Source of the DNA: DATEPR01 sp963780635
GTDB taxonomy: Bacteria; Actinomycetota; Actinomycetes; Mycobacteriales; Pseudonocardiaceae
DNA length: 64,000 nucleotides
Reading direction: 5' to 3'
Assembly: GCA_963780635.1 (NCBI GenBank)
Contig: CAWACW010000014.1
Coordinates: forward strand, 310,001 to 374,000
The notes below the pieces were generated by a model that saw only the letters and a list, made by a program, of their open reading frames with translations, was not told the origin of the DNA and did no database searches. Position 1 is the stretch's first letter. Each line of letters starts with the position of its first letter. Both the position numbers and the translations under genes were made by a program. Below are positions 36,490 through 45,968 of this stretch, piece after piece.

Positions 36490-39400
36490 TCAGGTCTGCT
36501 CGACCAGTGCCCGCCACGCAGTCGGGTCGACGGCCACTTCGCCGGCCAGGGCTGCCCTGGCGCGGCGCGCGATAACGGAGCTGACCGGATCGATGTTGTC
36601 CACCGTGTGTTCGCTGTGATGTTCGGGGCCCGCATGGATGCGACGCAGCACGGTGACCAGTTCCTTCCAGGCGTGCTGCCTGCCGAGTTCGCTGAGGGCC
36701 TCATCGACCAGGTCGGCGAGATCGTCGTCGGCGTCCGGCTCGGCGGCGGCCACCAGTGCCGAGATGATCGGCTCCCAGGCCGCCACCGATTCCTGGATCG
36801 TGGAGTCACGCAGCTCAGCGGTCAGCCGTACGACCTCGTCGAGGGCGGCCTGGCCGCTCTCGCCACGGTCGGGCAGCAGTGCGAACAGTTCAGCGAACCT
36901 GACCTCGGGTAGACCGTCCAGCATCAGGCACAGGTCGTTGAACGACAGTGGTGACTGCACCGTCGTCGCGTCCCGGCCGATCAGTTTGCCGATCGACTGC
37001 AGCGACGTCGTGAGGCGAGGGCTGCCGGTCTGGTAGCGGATCACCCCGGCCGCGAGGCGGTGCGCCCACACGGCCCGCATGCTCTGGCCTGCCTTGATCA
37101 GGTAGTTGGCCAGGTTGTAGTGGCTGACCGCGATCGCCTCCGGGTCCCGGCCCCGGTACTTCAGTCGTAATGCGTCGGCCTCCTGCTCGACGGCGAGGTC
37201 GCGGTGGCCCAGGTGGCTGTCCGCGTCGGCCAGCGCCGACAGCGTGTTGCCCATCATGGTGATGTCCTCGGCCCTGGCGAAGGTCGCGCGGCACTTGTAC
37301 AGCAGTTCACGTGCCTCCTGCCCGCGGCCCAGGTGCAACAGGGGACCATAGTCGTTGAACCAGGTCACAGCCCGTTCCACCTCGTCGGCATGGCGGTCCT
37401 CCTGCGACCGCAGGACAGCGGTGTTGAATTCCAGTGCCTCAGCCCACCGACCGAGGTCGTATGCGGCGAGGACGCCGACACCCAGGATCGACTCGCGAAC
37501 ACCCGCAGCGGCCGCGGTCTCTCCGGCGTCCTCGGTCTCGGCCAGGGTCGCCATGCTCGCTCGGCACTCCTCCACCGAGGCCAAGACCTCGTCGAGGCGC
37601 CCCAGTTCGTACAGCTTGTGCAACTGGTCGCATTCAGCCGCCAGACGTGCCCACGGTCCCGTCCCGACCAGCGTGTCGTGCTCAGTCACCTTCTCCGCCA
37701 TCGCCATAGCGTCCTCCGATCGGCCGGCAGCCCGGTACATTGTGTACAGATCATTCGCCACCGCGGTCGCGGTAGCGAGGTCCTCTCCTGCCGCCGCGGT
37801 GTCCAGCAGCCGGTGCAATGCGGGTTCCGCCGCACCAGGGTCCACCACGGACAGTGCGGCGGCGTGAGCACGTGCCATCGACAGTTCGTCGCCGGTGCCC
37901 CGAGTGGCCACGACGCCCGCGGTGAGCATCGGGAGCAGGGTCGCGGCAGTCACGGCCGAGTCCTCCTGAGACAGCGAACGCGTCGTGGCAGCGGCCAGGT
38001 CCGCCCAGCGGCGCAGCCGCGTCAGGTACGGCGCCGCCGATCGCGCCGACCGCGACACCAGCCACCCCCGTCCTTCGGCCGCCGGTCGGCCTGCCGCGTC
38101 CTGCTGGGTGGCGAGCCAGCTGTCACAGACCACCGTCGCCACGGCGTCGGCGAATTCGTCGGTCACCCGGCGCCGGCCGCAGTCGGCCACGGCAGGCTGG
38201 ATCCAGTACGACTCCAACCGGCCGGAGTCGGGTGCGATGTCGACCTCGACCAGCCCCTGCTCGACCAGCAGGATGGCCGTCTCGTCGAGGTCGGGCACGC
38301 CGGACTCGAATCGGGAACGCCAGATCACCGGCCAGGTACTGGCGACGACCGGCACGATCCGGTCGTCGGGTCGCAGGCAGCACAGGAACTCGAACAACAG
38401 GGCGGCGTCGTCGGGCAGTGCCGACACGACGCCGTCGACCCAGCCCGAGAGCACAGCCAGGTGGTCGGCAGCCGCGCCGGCCGGGTCGGCGCCGGACAGG
38501 AACGCCCGCATCGGCACGCCGCGATCGCGCCACGTCCGGTCGGCGTCGGACACCCGCCCCGCCAGCACATCGGCGTCGGCCGCATCACCCTGAGCCAGTT
38601 CCAGCAGCGTCGGGTGGCCCTGTACGGCGGCCACCACGTCGGTGACCAGCGAGCGGGCTTGCTCGTCGACTGCGTTCAGCTCGCGCAGCGATGTCCACTG
38701 CCACGTCAGGACAATCGTCTCTGCCAGCGACAACGCGGGCACCGGCTCGACGGCGACGGTCTCCGGTAGGCCGGCCGGCCTCCGGCGTGACGTGATGACA
38801 GTCCTGGCCGGGCCGTCGTGCGCGGTCAGCGCCCGCACGAACAGCTCCCACCGCTCGTCCCGCCACCGTCCGCCGTCGGTGAGCAGCGAGTCGACGTTGT
38901 CCAGCACGACCAGCACCCGCCACCGCGCCAGGCCCTCGGTCAGCTCCGGCAGCGCCGCCCGCCAGGTGGCCAGGTCGTGCACGAGGTGCGCCAGCCCCAG
39001 GCCGGGGATCTGCCGTTCCATGGCCAACGCGCAGTCGGCCAGCGCAGCAGCCGGGTCTGTCGCTGTCCCGTCCCGTGGTGCGGAATACCAGGCCAATGCG
39101 GCGAACGAGTCCTGATGCGTGTAGGCCAGCTCCACGGCGCACGCGGTCGCGCCGACACCGGGCAGGCCGTGCAGCACGACGCCGGTCCGGCCACTCCGCT
39201 CGGCCAGCGGTACCGCCGCCCGCGCCAGCAGCGACGCCCTGCCGACGAATCGCACCGGCTGCGGCGGAAACTCGGTCAACCGCTGGCGCTCGGCCTGGAA
39301 CACGACCGGATAACCGGACGGCACGGCCACGGGCTCGGCCGCCCGGACACCGAAGATCGCCAGCTCGCCCACCGACAGCGGTGGTACCGCAGCCGTGGGC

Positions 39401-40449
39401 GAACCGCCCGCGACCTGCGTCAACGCCACCGGCACCGCGTCGGCGACGGCGTGACCGGTGCCCAACACCATCGTGTAGAACTGATCGGCCAACTGCACCG
39501 CGAACTCGTCACTCACCGGATGACGTACGGCCACCGCGGCACAATCCAGCCGCCGGGCCATCTCCGCCGCCATCGCGGGAACCGACCCGGTGTCCGGTAC
39601 CGGCTGGGAGACGGACAGTCCGAGGGCGTGGCCGATTTCCGCCGCGGTGGCTCTCGCCGACTCGGCGGCGGTCAGCAGCACCAACTTGACCCGCCTGCCC
39701 GCCGGCTCCAGCAGATCGATCAGCTCCGTGCCGGTGATCACGTCCGGCCGGCCCGCCTCGTCGGTCAGCACGAGCCCGGCTGCCAGCTTCGGAGCGGACA
39801 CGTGCACGACGTCCCAGCCCTCGGCGTCCTGCAACACCTCGCGCAGCCGGTCCCGGGTGGTGCCGTACTGCAGCACCCGCAGCTCGATGGCCTTGCCGTT
39901 CGCCGATGCGATCCAGTGCACCTGCCGGGCCAGCGTGAACCGCTCCCCGCGTGGGTGCAGCTCATCCGTGCCGTCAGGTACTCCGAACACCGCCAGCATC
40001 CGCAGCCGCTCCCCCACCGGTGCCTTCCCGGCGACGGTGGCGGCCTGATTCGGCCGCGCGTCGACGACGAAACTCACCCGGCAGGCGACCAGCGGCCGCT
40101 CATCCACCATCGCCAGTTCCCACGGACGGTAGGCCAGCTCGGCCGCCTCCTGCGGCACATCCAGCAGGACCGGGCCACCGGCCCGCGCCAGTTCCAGGGC
40201 CACCTGACCCAGCACCCGCTCACTCAGCCAGGCCCCGACGCCGACCACCAGCTCGGCTTCGTGTGTCAGCCGACGGTCCGGGTCGGCGTTGGCCCGCAGA
40301 TAGCCGTGCAGGTCGGTGAACGCGATCGTCTGCCATTCCTGCTCGTCCAGGTCCACGTCGTGCTCGGCCAGGAGCTCCCCCTGGGCGCCGGTCAACCGCC
40401 ATCGCCACCGGGTAGGACCCGCGTAGTCCACAACCTCGAGCCGCAACAC
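36490..40449 (-). CDS. CHAT-like/NB-ARC/TPR protein with degenerate active sites
   Basis: 1319 aa from GTG 40449 (GGGAGG six bases upstream; GTG 40470 also open). Residues 1-400 resemble a CHAT caspase-like domain, but the catalytic His region reads WDVVHVSAPKLAAG (no H-G) and the Cys region reads KLVLLTAAESARAT (Ala for Cys). Residues about 415-720 are NB-ARC-like, with VVLHGLPGVGATACAVELA in place of a Walker A Lys and an intact RVLVVLDNVDSLL Walker B. The C-terminal 600 residues are TPR helices. CHAT-STAND proteins are conflict or death effectors; this one looks like a non-catalytic scaffold or sensor. Convergent with MarR-B1, upstream of CopC. Confidence 0.75.
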   Translation of the reverse strand: MLRLEVVDYAGPTRWRWRLTGAQGELLAEHDVDLDEQEWQTIAFTDLHGYLRANADPDRRLTHEAELVVGVGAWLSERVLGQVALELARAGGPVLLDVPQEAAELAYRPWELAMVDERPLVACRVSFVVDARPNQAATVAGKAPVGERLRMLAVFGVPDGTDELHPRGERFTLARQVHWIASANGKAIELRVLQYGTTRDRLREVLQDAEGWDVVHVSAPKLAAGLVLTDEAGRPDVITGTELIDLLEPAGRRVKLVLLTAAESARATAAEIGHALGLSVSQPVPDTGSVPAMAAEMARRLDCAAVAVRHPVSDEFAVQLADQFYTMVLGTGHAVADAVPVALTQVAGGSPTAAVPPLSVGELAIFGVRAAEPVAVPSGYPVVFQAERQRLTEFPPQPVRFVGRASLLARAAVPLAERSGRTGVVLHGLPGVGATACAVELAYTHQDSFAALAWYSAPRDGTATDPAAALADCALAMERQIPGLGLAHLVHDLATWRAALPELTEGLARWRVLVVLDNVDSLLTDGGRWRDERWELFVRALTAHDGPARTVITSRRRPAGLPETVAVEPVPALSLAETIVLTWQWTSLRELNAVDEQARSLVTDVVAAVQGHPTLLELAQGDAADADVLAGRVSDADRTWRDRGVPMRAFLSGADPAGAAADHLAVLSGWVDGVVSALPDDAALLFEFLCCLRPDDRIVPVVASTWPVIWRSRFESGVPDLDETAILLVEQGLVEVDIAPDSGRLESYWIQPAVADCGRRRVTDEFADAVATVVCDSWLATQQDAAGRPAAEGRGWLVSRSARSAAPYLTRLRRWADLAAATTRSLSQEDSAVTAATLLPMLTAGVVATRGTGDELSMARAHAAALSVVDPGAAEPALHRLLDTAAAGEDLATATAVANDLYTMYRAAGRSEDAMAMAEKVTEHDTLVGTGPWARLAAECDQLHKLYELGRLDEVLASVEECRASMATLAETEDAGETAAAAGVRESILGVGVLAAYDLGRWAEALEFNTAVLRSQEDRHADEVERAVTWFNDYGPLLHLGRGQEARELLYKCRATFARAEDITMMGNTLSALADADSHLGHRDLAVEQEADALRLKYRGRDPEAIAVSHYNLANYLIKAGQSMRAVWAHRLAAGVIRYQTGSPRLTTSLQSIGKLIGRDATTVQSPLSFNDLCLMLDGLPEVRFAELFALLPDRGESGQAALDEVVRLTAELRDSTIQESVAAWEPIISALVAAAEPDADDDLADLVDEALSELGRQHAWKELVTVLRRIHAGPEHHSEHTVDNIDPVSSVIARRARAALAGEVAVDPTAWRALVEQT

Positions 40450-40507
40450 CAGCGTCCTCCCGCATGTCACACATTTCGTCGGTAGCCAATTGATTCGGGC
40501 CCGGCCG

Positions 40508-41035
40508 TCAGGTCACGGAAGTACTCCGCCGACGAGGACGCAGTGCCGCGTAGAGCACCCCGCCCAGCACGGCGATGGCGATCACGACCCACACCCAGAA
40601 CGGCACGGTCCCACCACCGGTCCCCGCCACCGCCGCGGCGCTCACCGGCGTGCCCTTGCCCGCCTTGGTCAGTTGGAATGTGATGCTCCCCGACACGGGG
40701 TGGGAATCGGCTGAGACGATGTGATAGGTGGCCGTGTACATGCCGACCGGACCGAGCGGCGCCAGCTGGGTCGCCGCCGAGTCGCCCAGCACGGACGCGT
40801 GCGAGGTGCGTTCCCAGTGCTTGCCGTCCGGGCCGATCACCACGATGGTGTCGTTGCCGAACTGGACGGGCGCGTCGAAGTTGAACCGGATCAGCGGCGG
40901 ACCGGCGGTCAGCTTCGCGCCCGCTGCGGGTACCGAACCGATCAGTACGTCGTGCGCCGACGCCGGTGTGGCGAGGCCGACGAGCGCCAGCCCGGCCATG
41001 AGTGCGCAGACGACAGCGAGACCGAGACGTCTCAT
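40508..41035 (-). CDS. copC: CopC-domain copper-binding protein, membrane anchored
   Basis: 175 aa from ATG 41035 with GGAGGGG upstream. Signal peptide MRRLGLAVVCALMAGLALVG, cleaved before AHD so that the mature N-terminus is the copper-binding His. CopC fold: LIGSVPAAGAKLTAGPPLIR, HIVSADSHPVSGSITFQL, then a Gly/Thr linker and one C-terminal membrane helix (VPFWVWVVIAIAVLGGVLYA). Carries copper outside the cytoplasm, likely handing it to the CopD-like protein or to the oxidases. Divergent from MCO copy 2 across an operator-rich 700-bp region. Confidence 0.85.
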   Translation of the reverse strand: MRRLGLAVVCALMAGLALVGLATPASAHDVLIGSVPAAGAKLTAGPPLIRFNFDAPVQFGNDTIVVIGPDGKHWERTSHASVLGDSAATQLAPLGPVGMYTATYHIVSADSHPVSGSITFQLTKAGKGTPVSAAAVAGTGGGTVPFWVWVVIAIAVLGGVLYAALRPRRRSTSVT

Positions 41036-41231
41036 GATAGTTGTCCCCTCCTGACGGGGCATGAAGGCCGTCTGAGGAAGACGGCGGCCACGCGCGACTA
41101 TGCGGCTCCCGAGCGTCGGCAGTGACACCGATGCGCGCGCCTCGTCAGCCGGTGTGCCACGGAGGCTCACTCCGCTGCACACCGGCAGGACAACCCGGCC
41201 AACGCCCGTTTGCAGCTCGCAGCCTAAACGA

Positions 41232-41324
41232 TTGCACAGGACAACCAAACCCCCCAAATTTGAGTTGCCCTGTGCAACTATGCATCCTTGCCCAATACAA
41301 CTATGCATAATTGCACTAGGCAAG
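41232..41324. promoter_or_regulatory. Double dyad operator O2 (copC/MCO copy 2)
   Basis: Inverted pair TTGCACAGGACAA (41232-41244) with TTGCCCTGTGCAA (41265-41277), then inverted pair CTTGCCCAATACAA (41287-41300) with TTGCACTAGGCAAG (41311-41324). All four fit the TTGCA-y-n-GG-r-CAA half-site of O1 and O3. Confidence 0.65.
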
Positions 41325-41663
41325 GATCATTGACTCCCGCCGAGAAGTCATCACACGACACAAGCCGACTCTTCCGAGCCCCGTTCAACCAAGATCGACG
41401 GGTCCGCCGGCCAACCGCCCAGTCCGCAACACACCAACGGGATCCGATCGGCGCCACTACGGTAGCGCGCGGAAACCTGCAGCTCAGCGCGATTCTGAAC
41501 CGCTACTGTCCAGCCAAGGTTGATCGGACTTCTCCTCGCCGACCACTGGGACAGTGGACCAAAGACAGGTGATCGGCAAGAATTTCGACCTCGTCACGTT
41601 CGTTTTCGGCAGTGCGAGTCCCCTCAAATTGAGGGTGTGTGCTTCGCCGTCTCCGAGGCATCC

Positions 41664-41691
41664 TTGCACGGTGCAATGTTGTCCTGTGCAA
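41664..41691. promoter_or_regulatory. Palindrome plus half-site close to MCO copy 2
   Basis: TTGCAC-G-GTGCAA (41664-41676) is a perfect palindrome like those at the MarR-B promoters, followed at once by the half-site TTGTCCTGTGCAA. It lies 59 bases before the oxidase start, where repressor binding would affect transcription. Confidence 0.6.
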
Positions 41692-41749
41692 TCTTAACTG
41701 AATTCGCAGGTCGTCGCCACGACGCGACCCACAGAAGGAAGCGTAAATT

Positions 41750-43966
41750 ATGCCTGAATTGCCGGACCTGCCCGACAAACAGCCTGATGAACCGAAAGAA
41801 CGAAACGCCAAGAGCGGGTTGTCCCGCCGCATGGTGTTGCGGGTCGGTGCCGCCGGCACGGCTGCCGCTGCCATCGGGGTCGGGCGGGCGATGGTCATGC
41901 CGAGGTTGCGTGACCGGGGCCTCAACAACGCTGATGGCCTGATCGACGCGGCGTCGATCGAGCTCACCGACTCGTTGTACACCGAGGTGTTCACGACCAC
42001 GCCGCTGATCCTCAACCCGTTCACCGACCCGATGCTGGTGCCGAAGGCACTCGCCCCGATCCCGGTCAGTGAGCTGGATCCGCCGCCGGGGCCGGGTGTG
42101 GGCCAGCAGAACTCCTTCGGCAACGAGACCCACCAGTTGTGGACCAGCGACATCGGCTCCCCCGACCCCATCTTCTACCGGATCAAGTGGGAGTCGAACA
42201 CCCACAACTTCACCTCCTCGCAAGTGCTGCCCATCGATTCGAGCGGCAAGCCGACGCAGTCGTTCGACTCCACCGGCAAGACCTACCCGGCCGGCACCGT
42301 GCGGACCCTGCCGCCCGCGGTGATCTGGGGCAACAACGGCCAACTGCCCGGTCCGATGATCAACGCCGAGTACGGCAAACCGGTGCTGGTCCGGTTCGAG
42401 AACCACATCGAGGAGAACCCGCAGAACCTGGACTACCAGGACTTCGGCGCGCCCGACGGCTCGGTGCTGATCCACCTGCACAACGGCCACACGGCGCCGG
42501 AGAGCGACGGCAACCCGCACTACGCGATGACCGCGGGCCCCAAGCACCGCGGCTTCCCGCCCGGCTCGTACGTCGACCAGCTGTACCTGAACTTCCCGGC
42601 CGGCTTCGACGACCGCGAGAAGGTCAGCTTCTGGTGGTACCACGACCACACCATGGACCACACCTCGGCCAACGTCTACAAAGGCCTGTTCGGGTTGTAC
42701 CCGTTCTACGACCCGACCGACAACCGGGACGACGGTGACGAGACCACCGGCCTACGCCTGCCCGGCGTCCGCACGAACAACCCCGACGGGTCGTTCGACG
42801 TCGAGTACGACATTCCGCTGGCCTTCTACGACACCAGGCTGGAAGACGGCGTCACGCTGCACAACGACTTCCACGACCCGGAATTCCCCGCCGCGGGCAA
42901 CCCGCGGAACCACCCCGAGTGGTGGGGCCAGATGTTCTTCCGCCACTTCCCCAACCACGGCTTCGTCGGCGACCTGTTCACCGTCAACGGCACCGCCTTC
43001 CCGGTGCTGGAGGTCAAGCGGCGCAAGTACCGCTTCCGCTTCCTGGACGCCTCGATCTCCCGGATCTACGACTTCCAGCTGATGACCTCCACCCAGGGCC
43101 CGAAATCCGCCGTGTCGCTGGGCTACGGCGGCGACGAACTGCAGGGCCAGTACCGCATCCAGGACGCCCAGCAATGCATGCAGTTCACCGAGATCGCGAC
43201 CGACGGCGGCCTGCTGCCACTGCCGATCGTCCGCAACGACTTCGAGCTGTGGCCGGCCAAGCGGCGTGAGGTCATCATCGACTTCACGAAGTACCAGGAC
43301 GGCTCGCCGACCACCAAGGGCGACGAGATCTTCCTGACCAACGTCATGAAGATGACGACCGGCCGGATGTGGGACGCGTCCCTGCGCTTCTCGCCCGACC
43401 CGAACTACAAGATCCCGATGCTCAAGTTCGTGGTCGGCGACGACGCCGTCGACAACAGCCTCATCCCGACCACCCCGATGCGGGAACTCCCGCCCGTCCC
43501 GTCCAACGTCGATGACCTGATCGACAACCGGCTGATCTTCGAAGTCCAGCGGGGCAGCGCGGGCGGCGAACTCGAGTGGCTGATCAACGGCAAGCCGTTC
43601 GACCCGTTCACCATCCTCGACAGCCTGAAGAACCCGGCGGGCAACACCCTGCCGGCCACGCCGAAGAAGGACAGCTTCAACGTCTGGGAGATCCGCAACG
43701 GCGGCGGCGGCTGGGTCCACCCGGTCCACCTGCACATGGAAGAACACCGGGTCGTCAACCGCAACGGCAAGTCCGTCCTGCCGAACTCGCCCGACCCGGG
43801 CCACCCGGACGACATCTCGATGGAAGACCTCACGGCACTCGACCCGAGCGAGTCGGTGATGATCTACCGCGGGTTCCGCAACTTCACCGGACCCTATGTC
43901 GTGCACTGCCACAACCTGATGCACGAGGACCACGCCATGATGTTCGCCTGGAGCATCATCCCGTGA
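41750..43966 (+). CDS. Exported multicopper oxidase, copy 2
   Basis: 738 aa. Tat-type signal LSRRMVLRVGAAGTAAAAIG. Copper motifs HLHNGH, FWWYHDHTMDH, HPVHLHMEEH and HCHNLMHEDHAM, all intact. Aligns end to end with copy 1 (32929-35166), differing mainly at the N-terminus and in small loops. Heads a co-directional group with membrane protein, CopD-like, membrane protein and Rieske lipoprotein genes, so its role is tied to copper supply and extracytoplasmic redox chemistry. Confidence 0.9.
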   Translation: MPELPDLPDKQPDEPKERNAKSGLSRRMVLRVGAAGTAAAAIGVGRAMVMPRLRDRGLNNADGLIDAASIELTDSLYTEVFTTTPLILNPFTDPMLVPKALAPIPVSELDPPPGPGVGQQNSFGNETHQLWTSDIGSPDPIFYRIKWESNTHNFTSSQVLPIDSSGKPTQSFDSTGKTYPAGTVRTLPPAVIWGNNGQLPGPMINAEYGKPVLVRFENHIEENPQNLDYQDFGAPDGSVLIHLHNGHTAPESDGNPHYAMTAGPKHRGFPPGSYVDQLYLNFPAGFDDREKVSFWWYHDHTMDHTSANVYKGLFGLYPFYDPTDNRDDGDETTGLRLPGVRTNNPDGSFDVEYDIPLAFYDTRLEDGVTLHNDFHDPEFPAAGNPRNHPEWWGQMFFRHFPNHGFVGDLFTVNGTAFPVLEVKRRKYRFRFLDASISRIYDFQLMTSTQGPKSAVSLGYGGDELQGQYRIQDAQQCMQFTEIATDGGLLPLPIVRNDFELWPAKRREVIIDFTKYQDGSPTTKGDEIFLTNVMKMTTGRMWDASLRFSPDPNYKIPMLKFVVGDDAVDNSLIPTTPMRELPPVPSNVDDLIDNRLIFEVQRGSAGGELEWLINGKPFDPFTILDSLKNPAGNTLPATPKKDSFNVWEIRNGGGGWVHPVHLHMEEHRVVNRNGKSVLPNSPDPGHPDDISMEDLTALDPSESVMIYRGFRNFTGPYVVHCHNLMHEDHAMMFAWSIIP

Positions 43967-43972
43967 CCCGAC

Positions 43973-44008
43973 AGCGTGGTGGCGCCCCGACCGGGGCGCC
44001 GCCACGCT
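43973..44008 (+). terminator. Hairpin after MCO copy 2
   Basis: AGCGTGGTGGCGCCCC, loop GACC, GGGGCGCCGCCACGCT: a 16-bp stem with one G-U pair, seven bases past the oxidase stop and 58 bases before the membrane-protein gene. Likely attenuates read-through so that oxidase mRNA exceeds downstream mRNA. Confidence 0.7.
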
Positions 44009-44066
44009 CCCACGATCACTTGTCCGCCCAAGAATCCCGCGGGCGGCGGAGAGAAGCGAGACCACC

Positions 44067-44795
44067 ATGGCGACGACCGAGCCAGCCATCGAGCCGACCA
44101 CGGAGCAGGCCGCAGAGCCGACCATCGAGCCGACCGCCAAGCCGACGAGGACCTTCACCGATCGCCTGCGTGCGTTTCTCGACCCGCGGCCCGCCCGGTG
44201 GCGCACGGTCGTCGTGATAGCGGTCATCCTGGCCTACGCCGACGGCTACGTACTGGTGGCGCTGACCGGGGCCGTCGGAGCCATCCAGCGCACCGACCAC
44301 CCCTTCCCCGCGTGGCTGGAGGAATCCGCAGTCCTGGTGCCGCTGTTCATCCTGGCCGAGCTACTGATGCTGCGCCACGTCCGACGCCGAACGGGGTCGG
44401 TGCTGCCGTCCCGCAAAGCACTGGTCGTCTCGGCACTGCTGCTGGCGGTCGGCGGCACGGTCGTCGGCGTCCTCGGGGTGAGCGTGAGCGCCGCCTACGA
44501 CTACCACCTCCAGACCGATCTGATCGACTTCTCTGCCCGGTTCAGCGACCAGAACGGCGACCCGTTGATCACGGCAGGCAGTACCGTAGCGCGCGGCAAC
44601 TGCAACAGCATGATCTGCAACGAGCAGCGCTTCTCCCTGGCCACCGACGTGCGCGGCGTCGCGTTCTCCGTACCGATCCTGCTGGGCATCAACATCGTGC
44701 TCATCGCCTGGATCCTCGCCGCGTTCGGCGGCCGGCTAGGTGTGCCCGAGCGCCGCACCGACACGGTGCCCAACCCGTCCGGCGACAAAGTGTGA
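44067..44795 (+). CDS. Four-helix membrane protein paired with multicopper oxidase, copy 2
   Basis: 242 aa. A Thr/Glu/Pro cytoplasmic lead precedes LRAFLDPRPARWRTVVVIAV, ILAYADGYVLVALTGAVGAI, WLEESAVLVPLFILAELLML. Same four-helix plan as 32049-32762. The loop before the last helix has the Cys pair GNCNSMICNE instead of the His/Cys cluster. Function unknown; the association with MCO is conserved in both intact modules. Confidence 0.75.
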   Translation: MATTEPAIEPTTEQAAEPTIEPTAKPTRTFTDRLRAFLDPRPARWRTVVVIAVILAYADGYVLVALTGAVGAIQRTDHPFPAWLEESAVLVPLFILAELLMLRHVRRRTGSVLPSRKALVVSALLLAVGGTVVGVLGVSVSAAYDYHLQTDLIDFSARFSDQNGDPLITAGSTVARGNCNSMICNEQRFSLATDVRGVAFSVPILLGINIVLIAWILAAFGGRLGVPERRTDTVPNPSGDKV

Positions 44796-44838
44796 CCAAT
44801 TTCGTGATGCGCCGAACAACCCTGTGAGGAGTCTTGCG

Positions 44839-45906
44839 GTGAACCGGAGAACGGCAACCCTGGCATCGCCCCCCATCGCCACGGAACCGGTCGTCGACCG
44901 GCGGCCGCGGTTCGTGCTGCTGGTCGTGCTCGCGGGAGGTGTCATCGCCGGCGCGCTCCTCGCCCTGGCGATCACCGCGACGGCGACCGCGGGCGAAGTG
45001 ACCTCAGGACCGCTGGTCGCGGCCGGTCTAGCACTGTCGCGGTCCGTCCTCGACGGCGCGGCCGTGGTCACCGTCGGGATGAGCTTCCTGCCGAGGTTCC
45101 TCGTCCCCGAACAGGCGGGTGAGGCAGCGGGGCCGCTCGCCTCGGCGCGGCTGATCGCCGTGGTCAGCTCGGCCGTCTGGCTGGTCGCGGGGCTGGCGAC
45201 CATGATGCTGGAAGTCGTGGACATCAACGTCGGCGAGCCGTTCACGCTCGCCGCGGTCGGGCAGTACGTGCGCGGTGCCGGCGCGGGACAAGCACACGTG
45301 GTCCTGGCCTGCGCTGCGCTCGTGTACCTGATGATCGCCGTGCTCGCACTGCGCAAGGGCGAGCAGGTCCCCGCCGAAATGCGGATCGCCATCGCCCTGT
45401 TCGCCCTGCTTCCTCTCTCCTCAGCCGGGCACGCCGCGTTCGGCGCGCAGAGCCTGCGGAATCTCGCCCTGGTCTCCATCGAGCTGCACGTGCTCTCCGC
45501 CGTGTCCTGGACCGGCGGGCTGCTCGCGGTCATGCTGCTACTCGGCCTGGACCGCAACCTGCTCGCCGTCGGACTGCCACGGTTCTCCAGACTGGCCACC
45601 GGCTGTGTGTTCCTCGTCGGGTTCACCGGCCTGTTCAACGGCTGGTACGAGCTGTACAGCACGCCCGGCATCCATTGGTACGCCGCCCTGTTCACCACCC
45701 GCTACGGCTGGGTCCTGATCGCCAAGGGGCTCTGCGTCGTGGCAGCCGGTGTGCTCGGCGGGTACACCCGCTTCCGGCTCCTGCCGAAGATCATCGAGCG
45801 GCGACCGACCGCCGTGCTCAGCTGGACGACCATCGAAATCGGCATCCTCGCCGTGGCCTTCGGACTGGCCGCCGTCCTGGTCAGAGCGCCAGTCGTGTCC
45901 GGGTAG
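44839..45906 (+). CDS. CopD-family copper-transport-like membrane protein
   Basis: 355 aa from GTG 44839 with GAGGAG at a good distance. Eight or so hydrophobic helices. The C-terminal part fits the CopD domain: IELHVLSAVSWTGGLLAVML, WYAALFTTRYGWVLIAKGLC, GVLGGYTRFRLLPKI. Partners of CopC that move copper across the membrane. Its neighbours (MCO, CopC) support the call. Confidence 0.8.
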   Translation: MNRRTATLASPPIATEPVVDRRPRFVLLVVLAGGVIAGALLALAITATATAGEVTSGPLVAAGLALSRSVLDGAAVVTVGMSFLPRFLVPEQAGEAAGPLASARLIAVVSSAVWLVAGLATMMLEVVDINVGEPFTLAAVGQYVRGAGAGQAHVVLACAALVYLMIAVLALRKGEQVPAEMRIAIALFALLPLSSAGHAAFGAQSLRNLALVSIELHVLSAVSWTGGLLAVMLLLGLDRNLLAVGLPRFSRLATGCVFLVGFTGLFNGWYELYSTPGIHWYAALFTTRYGWVLIAKGLCVVAAGVLGGYTRFRLLPKIIERRPTAVLSWTTIEIGILAVAFGLAAVLVRAPVVSG

Positions 45907-45968
45907 CGCGCCACTTCGTCCACCGTCCCGTCGCCCGACCCACCACCGATCATCTGAAGGGATGAGCC

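Larger units (their letters stand above)
41036..41749. other. Regulatory intergenic region between copC and MCO copy 2
   Basis: 714 bases with no credible gene. Holds operator half-sites at 41232-41324 and 41664-41691, plus a CCCCCCAAATTT element (41250-41261) matching the G-run element beside the other MCO promoters. The ribosome site for MCO copy 2 is AGAAGGAAG before ATG 41750. Confidence 0.65.

Noticed and set aside
37204..40485. Long plus-strand frames (521 and 555 codons)
   Set aside because: Antisense to the CHAT-NB-ARC-TPR gene; low-complexity composition and no domain.
42752..44227. 491-codon minus-strand open frame
   Set aside because: Antisense shadow of MCO copy 2, like the one over copy 1.
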